Under the pieces are notes generated by a model that saw only the letters and a program-made list of their open reading frames with translations, was not told the origin of the DNA and searched no databases. Position numbers and translations under genes: made by a program. This document shows, one piece after another, positions 45,362-53,693 of a DNA stretch of 64,000 nt (positions are counted from its first letter, which is position 1; each line of letters opens with the position of its first letter). Origin of the DNA: Amycolatopsis sp. 195334CR (GTDB lineage: Bacteria; Actinomycetota; Actinomycetes; Mycobacteriales; Pseudonocardiaceae); the NCBI RefSeq assembly GCF_017309385.1, contig NZ_JAFJMJ010000004.1, positions 186,001-250,000 of the forward strand. The letters are read 5' to 3'.

Positions 45362-45736
45362 GTGGCGACGTTCGGCGAATGGGTGATCGGCGAGCCGGTG
45401 GTGGCCGCGGTGGCGGCGGCCGCGGCCGCCGGCGTGCCCGGGGTGGTCCGGCTCGAACCGGGGGTGTTCGGCCTGGTCGGTTCGTTGGGGCGCACCTTGC
45501 GCCAGCAGGTGAAGGGCCTCGACCCCGCGCCCACCGAAGGCGTGCGGGTCAGTTACGAGGGGAACGAGAGCGTGCGGGTCGAGGTCGATCTGGTGCTGTC
45601 CGGGGCCGGTCAGGTGGCCGCGGTGGCGCAGGCGGTGCAGCGCGCGGTGGCCGGGGCGGTGGCCGCGGCGACCGGGCTGGCGGTGGCCGCGGTTTCGGTC
45701 GCGGTGCTCGACGTCGAAGTGCGGGGTGGCTGGTGA
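45362..45736 (+). CDS. Asp23/Gls24-like envelope stress protein
   Basis: 124 residues from the GTG at 45362, with GGGAG 6 nt upstream (GTG at 45356 is an alternative). VVAAVAAAAAAGVPGVVRLEPG and VRVSYEGNESVRVEVDLVLSGAGQVAAVAQAVQRAVAGAVAAATGL form a compact Asp23/DUF322 domain. These small proteins are linked to envelope and alkaline stress. It overlaps the following gene by 4 nt (GTGA). Confidence 0.72.
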   Translation: MATFGEWVIGEPVVAAVAAAAAAGVPGVVRLEPGVFGLVGSLGRTLRQQVKGLDPAPTEGVRVSYEGNESVRVEVDLVLSGAGQVAAVAQAVQRAVAGAVAAATGLAVAAVSVAVLDVEVRGGW

Positions 45737-46056
45737 GCGGAGCGGTCGTCGAGGAACTGCTGGCGGCGTTGCGCAAGGTGCCCGGCCTCCGCCCGGCGAC
45801 GCCGGCCACCGTGCCGTCACTGGCCTGGGTGCCGTGGGACTGGGACGACCTGGCCGTCACGGTCACCCCCGAAGTGGTGGAAATCCGCCTGGTGGCGACG
45901 AAACTGCCGCTGCCGCCAGTGCTGGAGCACGCCGAAGAGCTGCTCGGCCCGGTCCTGCCAGCCGGAACGCGGCTGCGCCTGGTGGTCACCGACATCGACC
46001 GGATCGCCCTGCACCCCCGTGAAGAAAGTGGCGTGGATTACCCGATCGGGTCGTGA
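45733..46056 (+). CDS. small protein of the sigma/Asp23 cluster
   Basis: 107 residues, GTG overlapping the preceding stop. MSGAVVEELLAALRKVPGLRPATPATV is followed by WVPWDWDDLAVTVTPEVVEIRLVATKLPLPPVLEHAEELLGPVLPAG and VVTDIDRIALHP. It resembles a truncated Asp23-type alpha-beta unit but I do not recognise the family. Its last codons overlap the shared promoter motif before the next asp23 gene. Confidence 0.6.
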   Translation: MSGAVVEELLAALRKVPGLRPATPATVPSLAWVPWDWDDLAVTVTPEVVEIRLVATKLPLPPVLEHAEELLGPVLPAGTRLRLVVTDIDRIALHPREESGVDYPIGS

Positions 46057-46080
46057 CGTTCCGGTTTTCCCGGTGTCCTA
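46053..46080 (+). promoter_or_regulatory. promoter motif of the asp23 gene, same as that of the sigma gene
   Basis: GTGACG (46053-46058), 14 nt, then GTGTCCTA (46073-46080), 35 nt before the ATG at 46116. It is identical in both boxes and spacing to 44174-44201, and lies at nearly the same distance from the start codon. It implies that the last asp23 gene has its own promoter in the sigma factor's regulon. Confidence 0.6.
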
Positions 46081-46115
46081 CCGATGACCACAGTGGACAA
46101 CCCAGGGAGGAACCC

Positions 46116-46574
46116 ATGAGCACCGCCACCGCGCAGCAGACCGAGACCAAGGCTTCGGTCGAACTGGTGAAGACCGAGAGCAAGCTGGTGACCGAGCAGG
46201 GCGTCACCTCCATCGCCGACACCGTGGTGCAGAAGATCGCCGGCCTGGCCGCGCGCGAGGTCAGCGGCGTGCACGCGCTGGGCGGCGGCGCGGCCCGGGC
46301 GATGAGCGCCCTGCGGGAGCGCATCCCGGGCGCCTCGGCGAGCGCGGGGCAGGGCGTTTCGGTCGAGGTGGGGGAGAAGCAGGCCGCCGTCGACCTCCAG
46401 CTGGTGGTCGAATACGGCGTCGGCATCGCCGACCTCTCGCGGGCCGTGCGGCGCAACGTGATCACCGCACTCGAGCGCATGACCGGTCTGGAGGTGGTCG
46501 AGGTGAACATCCACATCCACGACCTGCACCTGCCCGAGGAGGACTCCGCGCCCGCCCCGGCCAGGGTCAGCTGA
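46116..46574 (+). CDS. Asp23/Gls24 family envelope stress response protein
   Basis: 152 residues, ATG with GGGAGGAA upstream. The N-terminal 35 residues are charged and disordered. The Asp23 domain (about 45-140) includes IADTVVQKIAGLAAREVSGVHALGG, VSVEVGEKQAAVDLQLVVEYGV and the closing strand VVEVNIHIHDLHLP. It probably sits at the membrane or in the cytoplasm as an abundant envelope-stress protein. It has its own promoter motif at 46053-46080 and a terminator at 46593-46623. Confidence 0.9.
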   Translation: MSTATAQQTETKASVELVKTESKLVTEQGVTSIADTVVQKIAGLAAREVSGVHALGGGAARAMSALRERIPGASASAGQGVSVEVGEKQAAVDLQLVVEYGVGIADLSRAVRRNVITALERMTGLEVVEVNIHIHDLHLPEEDSAPAPARVS

Positions 46575-46592
46575 CCCACGCCCGGGCGGGTG

Positions 46593-46623
46593 ATCGCGCC
46601 GGAAGGTGGTCCTCCGGCGCGAT
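46593..46623 (+). terminator. hairpin terminator after asp23
   Basis: 11-bp perfect stem (ATCGCGCCGGA at 46593-46603, complement at 46613-46623), 9-nt loop, followed by TTCCTT. It lies 19 nt after the asp23 stop. Confidence 0.75.
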
Positions 46624-46750
46624 TTCCTTGTGGCACAGGGCGAACGAGGTCGGCGCGCCGGGGCGGCGGGGCCGCACGGGTGGGTGAAGGGTGGTTTCCC
46701 GGCGCGGCGATCCGGGCAACTGTGGGGCATCGGACGGGAGGTGGCGAGGA

Positions 46751-46831
46751 ATGTTGACCTGGATCACCGTCTTCGTGCTCGTGGTGGCGGGCATCGGCGC
46801 GATGCTGCCCCTGCGCCGCGAGCGCCGCTGA
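46751..46831 (+). CDS. 26-residue putative membrane peptide
   Basis: ATG at 46751 with GGGAGG and GAGGA upstream; product MLTWITVFVLVVAGIGAMLP followed by LRRERR. One hydrophobic helix with a basic C-terminal anchor. It lies between the asp23 terminator and a decayed esterase gene. Size and shape fit small membrane peptides, but nothing else supports translation. Confidence 0.5.
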   Translation: MLTWITVFVLVVAGIGAMLPLRRERR

Positions 46832-46877
46832 CCGTGAGGGCTAGGGTGGGCTCCCGATCATCAGCTGGGGAGTCGCG

Positions 46878-48440
46878 ATGCCGTTGCCGGAGTCCGTGCG
46901 CCCATTGCCGTTGACCGGGATCCGCGAGTTCGGGCAGCGCCCACCTCCTCCGCACGCTGGTGACCGAACTCGGCTTCACCGTGCTCGCCTGCGGATCGGG
47001 TTTCGCCGAGGGCGAGCGGGCCGACGACTGGATCCACGACGGTGAACCGGATGTGGTGGCGCGCAACGGGTTCGCCTTCCGCTTCGGCGGCCCGCCGAGA
47101 TGCTCGGCTGGCTTCGTGAGCGCAACGCGGGCGGTGGCCAGGTGCACTTCGCCGGGCTCGATCTACCGGGGTCGGGTGGATCCGCGCTGCCGGCGCTGCT
47201 CAAGGTGCGGGACTACCTCGCCCGGCGCGCGTCGACCGAACTGGCCGACGCCGCCATCGAGGCGACCGCGCTGTACCGGAGTGCCAACAACAGCGTCGCG
47301 TTCGCTCGCTACAGCGAACTGGACGAGGCCTCGCGCGACGCGGCCACGGCGGCCCTCGCCCGCCTGCTCCTCCAACTCGACGCGATGCCCGTGAAGGATT
47401 CCGCGCACCTGATCGCCCGGCACCACGCGCTCGGCGCGCTGCGCTTGGACGAGCACCTCCGGGAGTTCACCGTGCTCGGTGTGGCCCAGGCGCCCGCGAA
47501 GGTCGTGTCCTCGCGGGATGTCTACCACGCCGAGACCGTCCGGCTGCTGCGCGAGTTGCACGGGCCCGAGGCCCGCATCGTGCTGATGATGCACAACGCC
47601 CACATCCAGCGCGTGCCGATGGAACTCCTGCCGGGCATCCGGGCGGAGTCCGCGGGCACGCACCTGGCCGGGCCGGCCTACGTCGCGATCGCCGTCACCG
47701 CAACCGGCGGCACCACCACCGACACCGAACTGGACGAGGAGGCCCCTCAAGGCTTCACCGTGGTCGGGCATCCGGCGGGGCCGCCTGCCGAGGACAGTGT
47801 TGAGGCCGCCGTCACCGGACAGGAACCCGTCCTCCTCGACCTACGAGCAGCTCGGCTTACGGAGGCAGGGGAGGCTCCTGTGCTTGCCGATGTGCAGGCG
47901 GCCCGGGCTGCGGAGGCCGGTCCCGCAGCTGCCGATCGGCGGGTGCCCCGGGCTGCGGAGGCCGGTCAGGATCGTGCGGCCGCCGACCGGCGAACAGTTC
48001 TGGCCGCGGAGGCGGCGCAGGATCCCGTGCTTGCCGACGTGCGGGCGGCCCGGCCGGGGGGCGCCGGTCAGGATTCTGCGGCTGCCGATCGGCGGGCGGC
48101 CCTAGCCACGGATGCCGGGCAGGAGCCTGCGCCTGCCGATGTGCGGGCGACCCGAGTCACCGAAGGTGGACAGGAACCCGGGTCTCCCGATCTGCGGGCG
48201 ACCCGAGTCACCGAAGGCGGACAGGAACCCGGGTCTCCCGATCTGCGGGCGGCCCGAGCCACGGAAGACGGGCAGGAACCTGGGCCCTCCGACCTACAGG
48301 CGCTCCAGGCCACCGAAGCCGCAATTCCGCGTCGCATTCGGCATGTCACCACCCATTTGGCGGTAGACCTGCCCGCCGCCTTCGATGGCGTCGTCTGTCT
48401 GCCTGCGATGACGCCGGACGACCTGACCACCCCGCGCTGA
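46878..48440 (+). pseudogene. decayed erythromycin-esterase-family gene with in-frame minisatellite
   Basis: The frame opens at ATG 46878 (…GIREFG), shifts near 46938 to AHLLRTLVTELGFTVLACGSGF, then shifts back near 47095 to AEMLGWLRERN. Without the shifts a TGA stops it at 47043. From 47100 the esterase-like part reads on: FAGLDLPG, HNAHIQRVPMELLPGIRAESAGTHL and, near the end, AFDGVVCLPAMTPDD. The N-terminal catalytic Glu/His region of the family is missing. Ten copies of a 17-residue repeat (47820-48323) interrupt the C-terminal part. Probably inactive, unless the two shifts are sequencing errors. The family hydrolyses erythromycin-type macrolides or related esters. Confidence 0.7.
47820..48323 (+). 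repeat. 51-bp in-frame minisatellite, ten copies
   Basis: Ten tandem units of 51 bp (one of 45 bp) encode variants of QEPGSPDLRATRVTEGG. 504 nt equals ten units minus the 6-nt deletion. Units 8 and 9 are the most alike, suggesting recent duplication or slippage at the 3' end. All units keep the reading frame of the esterase remnant. Confidence 0.88.
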
Positions 48441-48563
48441 GACGGCGAAATCGGGGTACCCGATCGGTGCGTCTACCGCACGAAGATCACTGCGCGGAGT
48501 CTGATCATGGGCCAAATGTCCCTCGAACGAGTGAGGAGCACCCGCCTGACCTGCAAAAGGCTT

Positions 48564-48631
48564 AATGCACGTGCATTTTCATCTGCTCTTGCGCGTGCTA
48601 TGGTCCACAGCACAGTCAGATGCACGTGCAT
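48564..48631. promoter_or_regulatory. twin ATGCACGTGCAT palindromes upstream of the DUF397 gene
   Basis: AATGCACGTGCATT (48564-48577) is a perfect 14-bp palindrome, and ATGCACGTGCAT recurs at 48620-48631, 55 bp between centres. They flank a likely promoter for the DUF397 gene. Such a pair fits a dimeric regulator binding two sites and looping or blocking transcription. DUF397 genes are usually paired with an XRE-type regulator, which is not in the window. Confidence 0.6.
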
Positions 48632-48671
48632 TTGCATCCCCTGGTGGAGAGTCGGGAAGGTGGAGATCAAG

Positions 48672-48908
48672 GTGGAGCAGATTTCGAACGGGATGTCGGC
48701 CGAGCTGCTGACCGGCGCGCAGTGGCGCAAGAGCTCCCGCAGCGGTGCGGTGGGCAACTGTGTGGAGGTCGCTCCGCTGGCCAACGGTGAGATCGCGGTC
48801 CGCAACTCGCGGTTCCCGACCGGCCCGGCCCTGGTCTACACGCAGGCCGAGATGGCGGCCTTCCTCGCCGGCGCCAAGGACGGCGAGTTCGACGACGTAC
48901 TGAGCTGA
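48672..48908 (+). CDS. DUF397 domain protein
   Basis: 78 residues from a GTG at 48672 with GGAG 6 nt upstream (GTG 48660 and ATG 48693 are alternatives). LTGAQWRKSSRSGAVGNCVEVAPLANGEIAVRNSRFPTG is the full DUF397 signature. In actinobacteria these small proteins antagonise XRE-family partners (WhiJ, Scr1 type) and influence development and antibiotic production. Here it stands alone behind two palindromes. Confidence 0.88.
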   Translation: MEQISNGMSAELLTGAQWRKSSRSGAVGNCVEVAPLANGEIAVRNSRFPTGPALVYTQAEMAAFLAGAKDGEFDDVLS

Positions 48909-49059
48909 CCCGGCGCCCTGCCGGTCCTGGATGTCCACTGTGGACTACAAAGCCGAAGTGTGAATGCTTTTCAAATTCCTACTTTGGTCCGTTGTGAGTT
49001 GACTTGAGTCCTCTCTACGCTTTGGCGCGTCGACGCCGAGCGAAGGGAACCGCCACCCG

Positions 49060-49878
49060 ATGCGTACTCACACCGGCAGTCCGCGCAGGCAGACCGAACC
49101 GGCAGGCCGCCGGTGGCGGGGCAGGACCTCCTTCGCGGCGAAGTCGCTGGTCGGCGCGGCCGTGCTGACCCTGGCCCTGCCCCCGGCGCTCGCCTTCGCG
49201 GACCCGCCCCGCGCCCTGCCGTCCAGTGTCACCGAACCCGACGGCAAGTGGCAGCCCGCCTTCGACTACGACACCGACGGCTGCTACCCCACGCCCGCGA
49301 TCGGCCCCGACGGCACCATCGCCCCCGGGCTGAACAACTCCGGCGCGCTCAACGGCAACTGCCGGGACCAGTCGGACCTGGACAACACGAACTCCTACTC
49401 CCGCTCGAAGTGCAACAACGGCTGGTGCGCCTACCTCTACGACCTGTACTTCGAGAAGGATCAGGCGGTGCCCGGCCTCGACGCCTTCGGCCACCGGCAC
49501 GACATCGAGCACGTGGTGGTCTGGGTGCAGAACGACCAGGCCCGCTTCGTCTCCACCTCCCAGCACGGCGACTACGCCACGCACGCCGCCGCCGACATGC
49601 AGTGGGAGGGCACGCACGCGAAGGTCGTCTACCACAAGGACGGCGCGAGCACGCACTGCTTCCGCAAGGCCACCACCGGGGACGAGCCGCCGGAGAACCA
49701 CTACGGCACCTGGCAGTACCCGGACCTGGTGAGCTGGAACAACTTCCCGGCCGGCATCCGCGACAAGCTCACCTCGGCGAACTACGGCAGCGCCAGCCTG
49801 GCGATCAAGGACGGCGCGTTCGAGTCGAACCTGGAGAAGGCCAAACCGGACGGCATCCCGTTCGACCCGCGCGGCTGA
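49060..49878 (+). CDS. NPP1-family (necrosis-inducing-like) secreted protein
   Basis: 272 residues. A long N-terminus carries the signal peptide (about 25-47). The mature protein shows DYDTDGCYPTPAIGPDG (69-85), NNGWCAYLYDLYFEKDQ (119-135) and the heptapeptide GHRHDIE (144-150), where cytolytic NLPs have GHRHDWE, then HVVVWVQN. Tyr/Asn-rich C-terminal part follows (NNFPAGIRDKL). NLPs disrupt plant plasma membranes. The Trp to Ile change in the metal-binding motif may reduce cytolysis. Actinobacterial members have unknown targets. Confidence 0.88.
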   Translation: MRTHTGSPRRQTEPAGRRWRGRTSFAAKSLVGAAVLTLALPPALAFADPPRALPSSVTEPDGKWQPAFDYDTDGCYPTPAIGPDGTIAPGLNNSGALNGNCRDQSDLDNTNSYSRSKCNNGWCAYLYDLYFEKDQAVPGLDAFGHRHDIEHVVVWVQNDQARFVSTSQHGDYATHAAADMQWEGTHAKVVYHKDGASTHCFRKATTGDEPPENHYGTWQYPDLVSWNNFPAGIRDKLTSANYGSASLAIKDGAFESNLEKAKPDGIPFDPRG

Positions 49879-49905
49879 CCCGCCCTCGGCGCCTAAGCTG
49901 CCCGC

Positions 49906-50415
49906 ATGAACGGCACGGCACCGAGACCGCGGCCCGCCACCCCGGCGGACGCGGCGGCCATCGCGCGGATCTGGTACCCCGGCTGGCGCGACGCCCACCT
50001 CGGCAACGTGCCGGACGCGCTGCTCGCGGTGCGGACCGAGGCGTCCTTCGGCGAGCGCGCGGTCCAGCGTGTGGCCGACCCGGGCACGCGGACCGCGGTC
50101 GCGGAGGCCGGTGGGGAGGTCGCCGGCTTCGTGATGGTGGTCGGCGACGAGGTCGAGCAGGTTTACGTGTCGGCCGCGCACCGCGGCTCGGGGGTCGCCG
50201 TCCTGCTGCTGGCCGAGGCGGAACGGCTGGTCGCCGGGAACGGGCACCGGTCCGCCTGGCTGGCCGTGGTCGCGGGCAACACCCGGGCGCGCCGGTTCTA
50301 CGAACGCCACGGCTGGGCGGACGAGGGCCTGTTCACCCACGCCGCCCCGCACGAGGACGGCCCGATCGCCGTCCCCGCGCACCGCTACGTCAAACCCCTC
50401 ACGCCGGTTCGGTGA
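49906..50415 (+). CDS. GNAT-family N-acetyltransferase
   Basis: 169 residues. The acetyl-CoA site is VSAAHRGSGVAVLLLAEAERLV (about 88-109), preceded by the beta-bulge EVEQVYV and followed by NTRARRFYERHGW. The N-terminus RPATPADAAAIARIW is standard. Substrate unknown. It overlaps the end of the convergent CNNM gene by 17 nt. Confidence 0.88.
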   Translation: MNGTAPRPRPATPADAAAIARIWYPGWRDAHLGNVPDALLAVRTEASFGERAVQRVADPGTRTAVAEAGGEVAGFVMVVGDEVEQVYVSAAHRGSGVAVLLLAEAERLVAGNGHRSAWLAVVAGNTRARRFYERHGWADEGLFTHAAPHEDGPIAVPAHRYVKPLTPVR

Positions 50416-51406
50416 CCAGCAGCCGGTCGAGCAGGTCCCGCAGGGTGACCAGACCGGCCAGCTCACCATCGGACTCGACCAGCGCCAGGTGGTTCCGGCT
50501 GTCCCGCATGGTGTTCAGCGCCAGGTAGATCGCGGTGCCGGCGTCGAAGGTGAGCACCGGCCGCATCAGCTCGCCCGCCGTGCCGCCCGGGCGCAGCGCG
50601 TCCCGCACGTGGACCACCCCGATCGGCGTCGGCCCGTCGAACACCACCAGCCGCAGGTGGCCGCTGGTGCGCGCGACCTCCCGGATGGTCTCCACCGACG
50701 CCTCCGCCGGCACCCCGGCGACCTCCTCCCGGGGACGGGTGATCTCCCGCAACGGCCGCGAGTTCAGCTCCAGCGCCGTCGCCAGCTGGTCGCGCCGCTC
50801 GGGCGCGAGCGCGCCCGCCTTCGCCGAGTGGTCGACCAGCTGCCGCAGGTCTTCCGGGGTGCGCCCGGCGCTGATCTCGTCGACCGGCTGCACGCCGACG
50901 CGGCGCAGGCACCAGTTCGCCATGTTGTTCAGCGCGATCAGCAGGGGCCGGGTCAGCGCCATGAACCCGCGCATCGGCAGCGCCAGCAGGGTCGCCGAGC
51001 GCTCCGGGTGCGCGATGGCCCACGACTTGGGCGCCATCTCCCCGACCACCAGGTGCAGGAAGGTGACCACCACCAGCGACAGCACGAAGGCGACGATGTC
51101 GGCCGTGGCCGCGGGCAGGCCCCAGCCCTCCATCACCGGGGTCATCATGTCGTGCACGGCGGGCTTGGCGACCGCGCCCAGCGCCAGCGTGCACAGGGTG
51201 ATGCCGAGCTGCGATCCGGCCAGCAGCAGGGAAAGCTCGCGCGCGCTCTTCAACGCGGCGCGTGCCGAGGCACTGGTCTCGGCGGCTTCCTCCAGGCGGT
51301 AGCGGCGGGCCGCCATCAGCGCGAACTCGATGGCGACGAAGAACGCGCTCAGCGCGATGATCGCCGCCGAGATCAGCGAAGCCGTCAACGGGCTCAGGCC
51401 ACTCAT
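50399..51406 (-). CDS. CNNM/DUF21 membrane protein with CBS pair
   Basis: 335 residues. The DUF21 domain (about 1-185) has ALSAFFVAIEFALMAARRYRLEE near the N-terminus, and a CBS pair (about 200-335) follows with LRLVVFDGPTPIGVVHVRD and HLALVESDGELAGLVTLRDLLDRLL. It lacks the CorC/HlyC C-terminal domain found in the adjacent paralogue. The family is linked to Mg2+/Co2+ efflux and hemolysin-like annotations. It overlaps the paralogue by 4 nt (ATGA). Confidence 0.88.
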   Translation of the reverse strand: MSGLSPLTASLISAAIIALSAFFVAIEFALMAARRYRLEEAAETSASARAALKSARELSLLLAGSQLGITLCTLALGAVAKPAVHDMMTPVMEGWGLPAATADIVAFVLSLVVVTFLHLVVGEMAPKSWAIAHPERSATLLALPMRGFMALTRPLLIALNNMANWCLRRVGVQPVDEISAGRTPEDLRQLVDHSAKAGALAPERRDQLATALELNSRPLREITRPREEVAGVPAEASVETIREVARTSGHLRLVVFDGPTPIGVVHVRDALRPGGTAGELMRPVLTFDAGTAIYLALNTMRDSRNHLALVESDGELAGLVTLRDLLDRLLVTEPA

Positions 51407-52743
51407 CGCGGCACCTCCGTGGTGTCGAGGCCCACCCAGACCAAAGCGGGAACGTGCCGTTCGATCTCGCGGACCTCCACCGTCAGCCGGGCCGCGTCCT
51501 CGTCGATCCCGGCGGGCAGGTCGACCCGCACGGTGTCACCGGGTTCGGGCAGCCGGGCCAGTTCGGCGATGACCAGTCCGCCCAGGGTTTCGTAGTCCCC
51601 GGCGGGCAGGTCGTGGCCGAGCAGGCGCTCGACCTCGTCCACGTGCGTGGTGCCGGGGATCAGCCAGCCGCCGTTGTCGGCCAGCGCCCGGTCCTCGTGC
51701 TCCGGATCGTGCTCGTCGGTGATCTCGCCGACCAGCTCCTCGGCGATGTCCTCCAGCGTGATCACCCCGGCCAGGCCGCCGTACTCGTCCATCACGCAGG
51801 CGAACTCGTCACCGGAGGCCCGCAGCTGGGTCAGCACGCCCGGCAGCGGCAGCGACGCGGGCACCACCACGGCCTCGCGGGCGATCCCGGCGACCGTCCG
51901 CTCGGGGTTTTCGCACGCCAGCACGTCGTGCAGCCACAACACGCCGAGCACGTCGTCGACGCTTTCCCCGAGCACCGGCAACCGCGAGTGCCCGCCCGCC
52001 ATCAGCTCGACGGCGTCGGTCACGGTCGCGGTGCCGGGGATGGCGGTGACCTGCGGACGCGGGATCATCGCGTGCTCGGCGGTCCGGTCGTGCAGTTCGA
52101 GCGTCCGGTCGAGCAGGATGGACAGTTCGCTCGAGAGGTCGCCGCTGTCGCGGGACTCGGCCACGATGTGCTCGAGGTCGCGCGGGGTGGCGGCGTGCTC
52201 GACGTCGTGCACCGGTTCGATGCGCAACGCCTTGAGCAGCAGGTTGGACGCCTGGTCGAACAGGTGGATTAGCCAGCCGAAGGTGGCCAGGTAGAGCCGC
52301 GTCGAGAAGGCCAGCTTCCGCGCCACCGGCTCCGGCTTGGCGATCGCCAGGTTCTTCGGGAACAGCTCGCCGAAGAGCATCTGCACCAGCGTTGAGAACA
52401 CCAGCGCCAGCACGGTGCCCACGGCGACGCCCACGGCCTGCGGCACGCCGGCCCCGCCGAGCAGGGTGCCGATGCCCGCGCCGATCATCGGCTCGGCCAC
52501 GTACCCGACCAGCAGGCCGGTCACGGTGATGCCGAGCTGGGCGCCGGAGAGCATGAACGAGGTGCGCCGGGTGATGCCCAGCGCGCGTTCGGCACCGCGG
52601 TCCCCGGCGGCCGCGCGGGCCTTGAGCCGGGAGCGGTCCACGGCCATGTAGCCGAATTCCTGCGCGACGAAGTAGCCGGTCGCCGCGGTCAGCAGGAGGA
52701 CGACGACCACGCCGACGAGGATGTTGACCACCACCATCAGCAC
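51403..52743 (-). CDS. CNNM/CBS/CorC-HlyC membrane protein
   Basis: 446 residues, GTG start. DUF21 domain (about 1-190), CBS pair (about 210-335, with RLPVLGESVDDVLGVLWLHDVL and EFACVMDEYGGLAGVITLEDIAEELVGEI) and a CorC_HlyC transporter-associated domain (about 350-430, DNGGWLIPGTTHVDEVERLLG). The family mediates or regulates divalent metal efflux. It is the first of a two-gene operon with the shorter paralogue. The ATG at 52737 is an alternative start. Confidence 0.9.
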   Translation of the reverse strand: MLMVVVNILVGVVVVLLLTAATGYFVAQEFGYMAVDRSRLKARAAAGDRGAERALGITRRTSFMLSGAQLGITVTGLLVGYVAEPMIGAGIGTLLGGAGVPQAVGVAVGTVLALVFSTLVQMLFGELFPKNLAIAKPEPVARKLAFSTRLYLATFGWLIHLFDQASNLLLKALRIEPVHDVEHAATPRDLEHIVAESRDSGDLSSELSILLDRTLELHDRTAEHAMIPRPQVTAIPGTATVTDAVELMAGGHSRLPVLGESVDDVLGVLWLHDVLACENPERTVAGIAREAVVVPASLPLPGVLTQLRASGDEFACVMDEYGGLAGVITLEDIAEELVGEITDEHDPEHEDRALADNGGWLIPGTTHVDEVERLLGHDLPAGDYETLGGLVIAELARLPEPGDTVRVDLPAGIDEDAARLTVEVREIERHVPALVWVGLDTTEVPR

Positions 52744-52914
52744 GGTGGCGCCACCCCCTCGCGCCGGACGTGGTCAGGGGGTGCGCCGGTACTTCGGGAT
52801 GGGTCCATGGTCCTCTCGCGGTCGGTGATCGAGCCGGAAATGTCCGGTTGACTGGAGTACGAACAACGCCGCTGATCAGTTCCGGATGGACAGCAGGATC
52901 ACACAGGAGAGGGG

Positions 52915-52942
52915 CCCGCGCCGGGTGGAGCACCGGCGCGGG
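52915..52942 (-). terminator. GC-rich hairpin after the I36-like gene
   Basis: 10-bp perfect stem CCCGCGCCGG (52915-52924) with its complement at 52933-52942. It lies 13 nt beyond the stop of the minus-strand I36-like gene. No U tract. Confidence 0.6.
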
Positions 52943-52955
52943 TCACTGCGGGGGC

Positions 52956-53510
52956 CTAGCAGTTGCGCATCCGGTCGACCGGGGTCCAGCTGCCGCTCTC
53001 GTCCCAGTCCGGCGCCGTGGTCTTGAAGATGACCTTGCCCGCGTCGTTCATCATCTTTGCGACGGTGCCCGCGGTCTGGTTGTTGTCCCAGGAGCCGGGG
53101 CCGACCCAGGATTCGGGGATGTCGTAGACCCCGCAGGCGAACATGTCGATGTGCGTGCCGGTGAAGTTCTGGCCGCGGTAGGCGCAGAAGTGCTTGTAGT
53201 CGGCGAAGCCGCCGTCGCAGTGGACGTCGAGCGCGCCCACGCCCAGCTTGCGGGGCGCCGCCTCACCCGGCAGCGCGATGGTGATGGTGGCGCCCGGCAG
53301 TTCGACCCGGTTCAGCGCGACCTGCTTGCCGCCGAGTTCGGCCACGTAGGTGTCGGCTTCGGCCTGCAGGCTGGAGATCTGGCTCGCGGTCAGCCCGGCC
53401 TCGGCCCCCTGCGCGGCGAACTCGGACGGCGCCGCACCGGCCACGGTGTTCGCGCCGAGCACGAGCAGGGCCGACAGGCCGGCGATGGTGAAGCAGCGTC
53501 TCAATCGCAT
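52956..53510 (-). CDS. secreted peptidase-inhibitor I36-like protein
   Basis: 184 residues, ATG with AGGAG upstream. Signal peptide about 1-26. A helical pro-region-like segment (ASQISSLQAEADTYVAELGGKQVALNRV) precedes a Cys-rich C-terminal domain with HFCAYRGQNFTGTHIDMFACG (107-127), a pattern like the crystallin-type I36 metalloproteinase inhibitors (SMPI). The late WTPVDRMRNC ends with a Cys, fitting a disulfide. Inhibitor activity is inferred. Confidence 0.72.
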   Translation of the reverse strand: MRLRRCFTIAGLSALLVLGANTVAGAAPSEFAAQGAEAGLTASQISSLQAEADTYVAELGGKQVALNRVELPGATITIALPGEAAPRKLGVGALDVHCDGGFADYKHFCAYRGQNFTGTHIDMFACGVYDIPESWVGPGSWDNNQTAGTVAKMMNDAGKVIFKTTAPDWDESGSWTPVDRMRNC

Positions 53511-53693
53511 GGCTTTCTCCTGTGGTCAAAGGATTTCTGACGAACAAGAAGTTAGGGCGGTGCCGGTCGGCCGGATGCCGGTCGATCGCCCCTCATCCAT
53601 TCAGCGGGTACCCCAGGCCACTTCCCCCGCGGTGCGGTGAGGTGCACCCCAATCGCGTCTTGCCGGTGGCGGAACCACCGCGCTAGCGTCTTC

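Noticed and set aside
47820..48323. Possible CRISPR array
   Set aside because: Repeats are contiguous, coding and 51 bp long with graded divergence and no spacers, so this is a minisatellite.
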